Part shown: piece after piece, positions 23,669-29,223 of the stretch
Numbering within the stretch: the first letter of the stretch is position 1
How the letters are laid out: the number at the start of each line of letters is the position of its first letter
Assembly: GCA_023433205.1 (NCBI GenBank)
Contig: JAEZDS010000174.1
Coordinates: forward strand, 1 to 29,223
Origin: Bacteroidota bacterium
GTDB taxonomy: Bacteria; Bacteroidota; Bacteroidia; B-17B0; Aurantibacillaceae
Reading direction: 5' to 3'
DNA length: 29,223 bases
Translations under genes and position numbers: made by a program
The notes under the pieces: model-generated
Databases searched by the model: none
Told to the model about the DNA's origin: nothing
Seen by the model: only the letters and a program-made list of their open reading frames with translations

Positions 23669-24634
23669 ATGATTGTAATCACCGGTGCGGCTGGATTTAT
23701 AGGTAGCTGCCTTATTGCCAGATTTAACGCAGAAAACATCAGTAACCTTGCGCTGGTAGATGACTTTTCAAAGCGCGAAAAAGAGCCCAATTACACGCTC
23801 AAGAACTATTACCAGAAAATTGAACGGCGCGAATTTCCTGAATGGCTGGAAACACATGGCGATGTGGTAAAACTGGTGGTACACATGGGCGCACGTACCG
23901 ATACCACCGAATTTAATGTAGACCTTCTGAATGAGCTAAACCTCAACTACACTAAAAAGATATGGAAGCACTGTACCAGCCACCGTATTCCCCTGATCTA
24001 CGCTTCCTCTGCTGCAACGTACGGATTAGGTGAAGAAGGTTATGCCGATGATGAAAATAACCTTGACAGGCTGAAACCACTGAACCCCTACGGCGTAAGC
24101 AAAAATGAATTTGATAAATGGGCCATCTTACAAAAAAACAAACCTCCCATTTGGCACGGCCTTAAATTCTTTAACGTATATGGCCCCAATGAATATCACA
24201 AGGGACGTATGGCTTCGGTAATTTTCCATGCCTTCAGGCAGATAAATGAAAAGGGCAGTGTAAAGCTGTTTCGTTCTCACAACAGCTTTTACAAAGACGG
24301 AGAACAGCTCCGTGACTTTGTGTATGTTAAGGACGTATGCGATGTGATCTGGTTCCTCTATAAAAAAACTCCCCACAGCGGCATTTATAATCTTGGCTCA
24401 GGAAAGGCCCGCAGTTTTAATGCGCTGGCCGAAGCCACCTTCGCCGCAATGGACAAAAAACCCAATATCGGGTACATTGATACACCTGCCGACATACGCG
24501 ACAAGTACCAGTATTACACCCAGGCAGAAATGGATAAACTCAGGGCCGCGGGGTACAGAAAAGAATTTACCACACTTGAAGACGGCGTGAAAGATTATGT
24601 GCAGAATTACCTGATACCTCAGGCATACCTTTGA
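23669..24634 (+). CDS. hldD: ADP-L-glycero-D-manno-heptose 6-epimerase
   Basis: A 321-residue extended short-chain dehydrogenase making the heptose donor for the LPS inner core. The NAD(P) fold starts at once with MIVITGAAGFIGS (Gly6, Gly9, Gly12). The catalytic YxxxK is Tyr141-Lys145 in NPYGVSKNEFDKW, with the Ser of YASSAATYG. The ALVDDFSKREKEPNY and FFNVYGPNEYHKGRMASV segments are characteristic of HldD rather than of UDP-glucose epimerases. No other heptose genes are in the window. It is divergently transcribed from the acyl-CoA ligase gene. Confidence 0.9.
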   Translation: MIVITGAAGFIGSCLIARFNAENISNLALVDDFSKREKEPNYTLKNYYQKIERREFPEWLETHGDVVKLVVHMGARTDTTEFNVDLLNELNLNYTKKIWKHCTSHRIPLIYASSAATYGLGEEGYADDENNLDRLKPLNPYGVSKNEFDKWAILQKNKPPIWHGLKFFNVYGPNEYHKGRMASVIFHAFRQINEKGSVKLFRSHNSFYKDGEQLRDFVYVKDVCDVIWFLYKKTPHSGIYNLGSGKARSFNALAEATFAAMDKKPNIGYIDTPADIRDKYQYYTQAEMDKLRAAGYRKEFTTLEDGVKDYVQNYLIPQAYL

Positions 24635-24731
24635 GGTCTGCACTTTCCGTAACTAGATTTCCTGTTCTTGATCCCGCTCTTAAAACCTATCCGCTGCTTT
24701 AGCTACCGGCATTTTTATTAATTTTAGGTAC

Positions 24732-27113
24732 ATGCTAAAATACATTATCGGAATCGCATTTTTTCTGGCTACTGCACCGGCAAGATCTCAGCCAACACCA
24801 CCTTACTATAATGCAGAAAATCTGCGCAGCGACACTTTCAATATACTCAGGTACAATATTCATCTTGATATAGGCGCAAGTGGCAATCCTGCAATAAAAG
24901 GCTATACCGAGGTTAAATTCGTTACTTTAAAAAATAATCAGAATTTTATTCGTCTTGATTTACTGAAACTCACCATTGATTCGGTAAAAGAGAACAATTC
25001 GCTGCTGACTTATAACTATAACGATACGATACTAAAAGTAAATTTCCTTTCTCCTAAAAGTTTAAACGATACAGCCCTGATCTCCGTATTTTATCACGGC
25101 CAGCCGCAGGTCGACGCCACCGGCTGGGGCGGATTTTATTTCAACAATACCCAGAACGCGGAATACGCCTTTAACCTGGGTGTAGGTTTTGGTGCCGACC
25201 CCCACAACTATGGAAGAGTTTGGTTTCCCTGCTTCGATAATTTTGTAGAGAGAAGCAGTTACGAATTTCACATCACCTCCGACAGCAGTCGTTTAGCCTA
25301 TTGTAATGGCGCCCTGGTTTCAGATGTTGTAAATGGTGCCAACCGCACAAGGGTATGGAAACTCGATGAAGAAATTCCCAGCTACCTGGCCAGCGTTACG
25401 CTTGCAGATTACAGTCAGGTAAACTGGACCGCAAATACACTCAATGGTCCTCGTCCGGTAATTCTTGCGGCACACGCCTCTGATACCTCAGCAATGAAAA
25501 ATTCCTTTGTAAATCTCCTTAGCTGCTTATCAGGTTATGAAAACTATTTTGGTCCCTATGAGTGGAACCGTGTGGGTTATTGTCTGGTGCCTTTTAACAG
25601 CGGCGCCATGGAACACGCCGCCAACATCACTTACCCGCGCAACGCTATCGGAAGTCTTGCCTTTGAAGACCTGATGGCCCACGAACTTTCGCACCACTGG
25701 TGGGGAAATCTTATTACCTGCGAAACGCCCGAAGACATGTGGATAAATGAGGGGCTGGCCAGTTTCAGCGCGCACCTCTTTTTTGAATGGCAGTACGGCA
25801 AACAAAAATATCTTGAGCGGGTGAAAAATAAACACGAGGATCTTTTGCACTTTCTTCATAAACAGGAAGGCGGATTTCACGCGGTAAGTGGAGTTGGGCA
25901 CCACATGACCTACAGCAGCCACGTTTATAACAAAGGCGCCGATGTGGCTCACACCTTACGCGGGTACATGGGCGACGCGGCTTTTTTCGCTGCCTGCAAA
26001 TACCTTATGCAGCAAAAAGCATGGAACAGCATCAACAGCAATGAGATGCGGGATCTACTGCAAACATCGTCCGGACAAAACCTAACTGATTTTTTTAACG
26101 ACTGGATCTTTAACGGGGGCTGGTCGCATTTTGCGATTGATTCGGCGCGTTACCAACCGCTGGCAGGAAATGTAATTGCAACGGTGGGCATCAGACAAAA
26201 ACTCTTCGGGGCACCGGCCCTGCACAAGAATGTACCCCTTGAACTGAGTTTCTTCAACAGCGACTTTAGCCGCAGCGTACAATCTTGTACCATGAGCGGA
26301 GCTTCAGCCACCTTTACATTTAACCTGCCCTTTCAGCCGGTGTACTGCGCGCTGAATTACGACAGCAAGATAAGTGATGCCACTTCTCATGAAGCCCGGT
26401 ATCTCAAAAATAATGGCAATCACAATTTTGTACTGGGCAAAGCCACAGTGCAGGTAACAAATACCGGCTCCGATTCAAGCTTAGTTCGTATAGTGCATAA
26501 TTATGTGCCGCCCGATCCCTTTAAACAGAACATCCAGGGACACCTGCTTTCAGACCAGCGTTACTGGCGGGTTGAAGGAATTTTATCGGGTGGTTTTGAG
26601 GGAAAAATACGTTTTGTGTTTGACGGCACTAAAGGCAGCTCGGGTAGTAGCACATATCTCGACACCATGCTTACGCGGGTGAACGGAGATAGTATTGCAC
26701 TTTTTTACAGAAAAGACGCTGGTGACGACTGGCACTGGTTAAAAAATGCCTTCAAGGTGCAGAACGGTGTAAGAACAGGTTTTATAGAAACTGAAACAAT
26801 AGAAATTGGCGAGTACACCTTTGCCAATCTTGGCGATACCACAATTAGCACCTCGCTGCGGGAGAACTTAATAAAAAAAGAACAGGTTCTTATTTTTCCC
26901 AATCCCTCTACCCACCAGGTTACGGTAGCTCTAAATTTTGATGGTACAAGTACCTTTATATTGTATGATGTTCATGGTAAAAAGGTTTTTAGTAAAGAGA
27001 TCAGCAAGGGTGAAACAGTGCTTGAACTTAATAACATCCCCAAAGGCAACTATCAGGCTGAGTTGCGAAACAATTCTCAAACAGTGTATACCGGCAAACT
27101 CATTCTTCACTAA
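24732..27113 (+). CDS. Secreted M1-family zinc aminopeptidase with T9SS sorting domain
   Basis: A 793-residue secreted metallopeptidase. The signal peptide MLKYIIGIAFFLATAPARS is followed by an M1 N-terminal beta domain. The exopeptidase loop is GAMEH (residues 291-295; the classical motif is GxMEN). The zinc site is HELSH (317-321) with Glu340 in NEGLASF, and the transition-state Tyr is in VYNKGADV (about 399). The last 75 or so residues (VLIFPNPS... ILYDVHGKKVF... GNYQAELRNN) form a type A C-terminal sorting domain, so the enzyme is exported by the Bacteroidota type IX system and anchored or released at the cell surface. It probably trims peptides from extracellular proteins. The following gene is 18 bases away and may be co-transcribed. 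Confidence 0.92.
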   Translation: MLKYIIGIAFFLATAPARSQPTPPYYNAENLRSDTFNILRYNIHLDIGASGNPAIKGYTEVKFVTLKNNQNFIRLDLLKLTIDSVKENNSLLTYNYNDTILKVNFLSPKSLNDTALISVFYHGQPQVDATGWGGFYFNNTQNAEYAFNLGVGFGADPHNYGRVWFPCFDNFVERSSYEFHITSDSSRLAYCNGALVSDVVNGANRTRVWKLDEEIPSYLASVTLADYSQVNWTANTLNGPRPVILAAHASDTSAMKNSFVNLLSCLSGYENYFGPYEWNRVGYCLVPFNSGAMEHAANITYPRNAIGSLAFEDLMAHELSHHWWGNLITCETPEDMWINEGLASFSAHLFFEWQYGKQKYLERVKNKHEDLLHFLHKQEGGFHAVSGVGHHMTYSSHVYNKGADVAHTLRGYMGDAAFFAACKYLMQQKAWNSINSNEMRDLLQTSSGQNLTDFFNDWIFNGGWSHFAIDSARYQPLAGNVIATVGIRQKLFGAPALHKNVPLELSFFNSDFSRSVQSCTMSGASATFTFNLPFQPVYCALNYDSKISDATSHEARYLKNNGNHNFVLGKATVQVTNTGSDSSLVRIVHNYVPPDPFKQNIQGHLLSDQRYWRVEGILSGGFEGKIRFVFDGTKGSSGSSTYLDTMLTRVNGDSIALFYRKDAGDDWHWLKNAFKVQNGVRTGFIETETIEIGEYTFANLGDTTISTSLRENLIKKEQVLIFPNPSTHQVTVALNFDGTSTFILYDVHGKKVFSKEISKGETVLELNNIPKGNYQAELRNNSQTVYTGKLILH

Positions 27114-27131
27114 TACTGTAATTCTTAATTG

Positions 27132-27851
27132 ATGGTCCTTCGCTCTCTCCCGATCTTTTTTTTAATTCTGCTGAGCAAGTGTTTGTACAGCCAAAACGCT
27201 TTCGAATTTTCTCTGGGCTATGTTCATGACAGAAACCTGGATAATCCCGGACTCAATATTTTGATTATGGATCCACCGATAATCGACAATAGATATTCCT
27301 ATCACATCCATTTTCGCTATGAGCGACAGTTTAAAAAATGTGTTTTTGGTCTGGCGGGCTTAAGGCTGACCATAAGGAAGTTTAATTACCATCACCCCTG
27401 GTCTCGTAGCGTGTACGGAGACTTTATGCATCATACTCTTGAACTACCCGCGGGAGTCCGATTCAAAAAACAATTATCCGATAATCTTAAACTGCGCTTC
27501 GATGTTGAAGGGGGCTTTAACTATGTGCTGACAGCTGATCGTAAAACCCTCTATGCAGACAATCAACCTGGAAATCACTTTCAGCTGCTAAAGCGACGTC
27601 AGTGGTCACCTTTCCTGCAGTCTGGCTTCGGGTGGGAGACCAGGATCAGTCATCAAAGCTACCTCTCTGTTTTTATGTCGTACCAGGTGCAACTTAAACC
27701 ACTCTTCAGATACCGTCTTTTTAATTCCCTGGGTTTCGATGTATACGGCAGGGAGATCTACACGCACAACCTTAGTTTTGGCGTCACCTATACTTTTGCG
27801 ATGAAAACTAAATGGTCAGGAGCTCCAGCTGCACAGCCAGGGAAAAACTAG
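27132..27851 (+). CDS. Predicted outer-membrane beta-barrel protein
   Basis: A 239-residue protein with a signal peptide (MVLRSLPIFFLILLSKCLYS followed by QN). The mature part alternates polar and aromatic residues in strands ending in patterns such as YSYHIHFRYERQF, LELPAGVRFKKQL, LRFDVEGGFNYVL and YTHNLSFGVTYTF, as in small 8- to 10-strand outer-membrane barrels. No specific family is recognised. The start is ATG 27132, with a TTG one codon before as a weaker option. It lies 18 bases behind the M1 peptidase gene in the same direction, suggesting an operon. Confidence 0.65.
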   Translation: MVLRSLPIFFLILLSKCLYSQNAFEFSLGYVHDRNLDNPGLNILIMDPPIIDNRYSYHIHFRYERQFKKCVFGLAGLRLTIRKFNYHHPWSRSVYGDFMHHTLELPAGVRFKKQLSDNLKLRFDVEGGFNYVLTADRKTLYADNQPGNHFQLLKRRQWSPFLQSGFGWETRISHQSYLSVFMSYQVQLKPLFRYRLFNSLGFDVYGREIYTHNLSFGVTYTFAMKTKWSGAPAAQPGKN

Positions 27852-27967
27852 TTGATAAGCAGCTTTCTCCTGCCAAGCATGCCATACCTCGAGAAAAGCT
27901 CAACAAAACAAACACAGGCAGGTAATTTCAACGAGTATCTGAAGATAAGCATATTGGAAAAATTTAA

Positions 27968-28008
27968 CCTTTAAAGGACTACAAACTTCACCAAAGGTAT
28001 TACCTTTG
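27968..28008. promoter_or_regulatory. Palindromic promoter/operator of the abiF-type RNA
   Basis: CAAAGGTA-T-TACCTTTG (27992-28008) is a perfect 17-bp palindrome whose right arm is an exact TAnnTTTG -7 box facing the RNA. The left arm is the same box facing left. A second perfect palindrome, CCTTTAAAGG (27968-27977), lies 14 bases upstream. No -33 TTG is present at standard spacing, so activation or autoregulation through the palindrome is plausible. Confidence 0.5.
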
Positions 28009-28011
28009 TAT

Positions 28012-28072
28012 CAACAGTACTCGCCACGCTTAAGTCCGAAAGGACTGCGTACCAGGGCGAGTCTTTTGCATT
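28012..28072 (+). ncRNA. Structured small RNA upstream of the AbiF-like gene (abiF RNA candidate)
   Basis: A compact, strongly paired RNA. The outer stem ACTCGCC (28019-28025) pairs with GGCGAGT (28056-28062). Stacked on it, ACGC (28026-28029) pairs with GCGT (28047-28050). After a 3-base bulge (TTA), AGTCC (28033-28037) pairs with GGACT (28042-28046) around a GAAA tetraloop. The five bases ACCAG (28051-28055) are unpaired on the 3' side. CTTTTGCATTTT follows the outer stem and could act as a terminator. A -7 box (28001-28008) predicts a start near 28012-28016. Small structured RNAs called abiF RNA are known to sit upstream of Abi_2/AbiF genes, and this one lies 105 bases before such a gene. 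Exact ends are inferred. A plain terminator for an upstream transcript is the alternative, but the bulged, tetraloop-capped form argues against it. Confidence 0.7.
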
Positions 28073-28129
28073 TTATAGGGTTTCCGTAAGTTCATCCACC
28101 TCTAAACCTCTCCTACCCATTCACAAACC

Positions 28130-28154
28130 ATATGTAAGAGATATTCTTATATAT
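28130..28154. promoter_or_regulatory. Imperfect palindrome before the AbiF-like gene
   Basis: ATATGTAAGA-GATAT-TCTTATATAT has 10-bp arms with one mismatch. It ends 13 bases before the AbiF start codon, where a repressor site or leader hairpin would sit. Confidence 0.35.
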
Positions 28155-28167
28155 TCAGTCCTGAATT

Positions 28168-29072
28168 ATGTGCTACGACAAGAAGGCCTTATCAATAGAA
28201 GATCAAATAAGACAACTTCGTGAGAGAGGGTTGACCATAGCAGATGAAGCGCTGGCAGAACATTACTTGGCACATGTAAGTTATTACAGGCTTGCCGGTT
28301 ATTGGTGGCCTATGCAAAGCGATAAGGCAACTCATAAATTTAAAGAAAATAGCAAATTTGAAGATGTAGTAGCACTTTACAACTTTGACCGAGAATTAAG
28401 AATTTTGCTTTTTGATGTTATCGAAAAAATAGAAATAAGTTTAAGAACAAAACTCATTTACCACCTTTCTCACGAATTTGACCCCTGGTGGTTTCAAAAC
28501 ATAAATATATTTCAGGACTCTGGTGCATTAATAGAAACTCTGGCATGTATCAAAGAAGAGGTTGATCGTTCAAAGGATATTTTTATAAAAGAACATAAGA
28601 AGAAATACAAGCACGATTTCCACCGGTTTGGAAAACACTGGAACTGACAAGTTTCGGCTCATTATCTAAGCTGTATGGTAATCTTAAGAACAACGTGAAA
28701 GCAAAAAATACTATTTCAGCGGAGTTAGGGGCAGTCAATCACACATACTTGCCGAGTTGGCTGCAGTCAATTGCGCAAATAAGAAATTACTGTGCCCATC
28801 ACAGCAGATTATGGAATAAAAACCTGCCCGGTTCCCCGAAACTGTTACCTAGACCACCCTATAGTTGGGTTAAAGATGTGCCAACAGACACTACTAAACT
28901 TTATTTACATCTCTGTATCATGAGGTATTTGGTGAACATCATTGTTCCTGGTAATTCATTTTCCATTAAACTACATGAACTGTTATTAACGTATCCCTCG
29001 GTTGACCCAAATGCATTGGGTATGAAACCCGACTGGAGCAAAGAGCCATTATGGGCTAAAATGTCAAAATAA
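28168..29072 (+). pseudogene. abiF: AbiF/Abi_2-family HEPN abortive-infection protein, frameshifted
   Basis: Two open frames form one Abi_2-family gene. Frame 1 (28168-28647) encodes the N-terminal part: MCYDKKALSIEDQIRQL, VSYYRLAGYWWPMQ and FDRELRILLFDVIEKIEIS are classic family signatures. From about 28617 the family sequence continues in the +2 frame as FPPVWKTLELTSFGSLSKLYGNL and runs to TAA 29070-29072. That part includes QIRNYCAHHSRLWN, the HEPN RNase motif Arg206-x4-His211 in joined numbering. One missing base within GATTTCC (28615-28620) accounts for the break; restored, the protein has about 301 residues, normal for the family. Such proteins protect against phage by RNA cleavage and are accompanied by a small RNA, seen here at 28012-28072. 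It could be an inactivated gene, a sequencing error in a T run, or less likely programmed frameshifting; no slippery heptamer is seen. Confidence 0.85.
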
Positions 29073-29146
29073 CCCGAATGAATTTGAGTGGAAAGCAAGT
29101 AGGAACAAATAAGCAAAGCCAACTGAACGCTTGCAGCTAAAAAAGT

Positions 29147-29223
29147 CTACTTCTCAATGCGCCCCTCCAGGTAATCACAATCCATGGAAAGATGTATTCC
29201 CATCAGGTTTGACAATCCTTGAC
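29147..29223 (-). CDS. C-terminal end of an unidentified gene (cut by window edge)
   Basis: The last 24 codons and the TAG stop (29147-29149) of a minus-strand frame that enters from the right edge, ending LSMDCDYLEGRIEK. It is too short to name. Another frame would be interrupted by stops, so this is the only long-enough candidate, but it rests on 77 bases. Confidence 0.35.
   Translation of the reverse strand, partial: QGLSNLMGIHLSMDCDYLEGRIEK

Noticed and set aside
27852..27965. Possible gene or terminator just after the barrel protein gene
   Set aside because: Only weak pairings (AGCTTTCTC with GAGAAAAGCT) and no T-run or credible frame are seen.
28019..28070. Plain rho-independent terminator of the barrel protein gene
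   Set aside because: The hairpin lies about 170 bases past the stop and has a bulge, an asymmetric 3' internal loop and a GAAA cap behind its own -7 box. This fits a structured small RNA better, although it may also terminate that RNA.

Overview
The window reads as a chromosomal segment of a member of the Bacteroidota. The supporting signs are: several -7 promoter boxes of the TAnnTTTG type that define Bacteroidota promoters; a secreted M1 peptidase carrying a type IX secretion (T9SS) C-terminal sorting domain; a PUR/DUF3276 protein; Bacteroidota-style lipoproteins; and an ADP-heptose epimerase for LPS. I cannot fix the genus. Most of the window is ordinary housekeeping and envelope sequence. 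The accessory-looking part is the right end (about 27.9-29.1 kb).

Layout. 1-5.1 kb: 5' part of a sensor kinase-like gene (minus, cut by the window edge), a secreted TPR/Lys-Glu-Ala-rich protein, an alpha/beta hydrolase, and a divergent Uup-like ABC-F ATPase. 5.1-10.9 kb: a complete tripartite RND efflux operon on the minus strand (adaptor, pump, outer-membrane channel, joined by 1-base overlap or direct abutment) with palindromes in its leader. 10.9-12.9 kb: a small secreted protein and the lipid-transport pair mlaE-mlaF. mlaF seems to start at a CTG codon overlapping the mlaE stop. 12.9-13.4 kb: two small plus-strand genes, a Cys-rich small lipoprotein and a PspC-domain protein. 13.4-17.5 kb: a tight minus-strand operon pabA/trpG-aroB-aroA-tatC-AhpD-like. 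17.5-18.8 kb: the PUR/DUF3276 protein with its terminator, a lipoprotein, and a 41-residue Lys/Ala-repeat histone-H1-like protein followed by two terminators. 19.0-24.6 kb: an Ig-like lipoprotein, a divergent radical SAM/SPASM protein, a long-chain acyl-CoA ligase, and divergent hldD. 24.7-27.9 kb: M1 aminopeptidase with T9SS signal, followed by an outer-membrane barrel-like protein.

The most notable system is at 27,990-29,072. A compact structured RNA (two stacked stems capped by a GAAA tetraloop), with a Bacteroidota -7 box inside a perfect 17-bp palindrome, lies about 105 bases upstream of an AbiF/Abi_2-family gene. That gene encodes a HEPN RNase motif (Rx4H, in RNYCAHH). This is the architecture of the abiF-RNA/AbiF systems, in which a small structured RNA accompanies an RNA-cleaving abortive-infection protein; AbiF proteins have been proposed as relatives of Cas13 ancestors. 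Here the protein gene is split by a single-base frameshift at about 28,615-28,619, so the toxin half is either dead, recoded, or mis-sequenced while the RNA half looks intact.

Several gene starts cannot be taken as the longest open frame. These are the ABC-F, adaptor, pabA, acyl-CoA ligase, hldD and radical SAM genes, where promoters, terminators or family N-termini point to internal starts, and mlaF, whose true start lies upstream of the first ATG.
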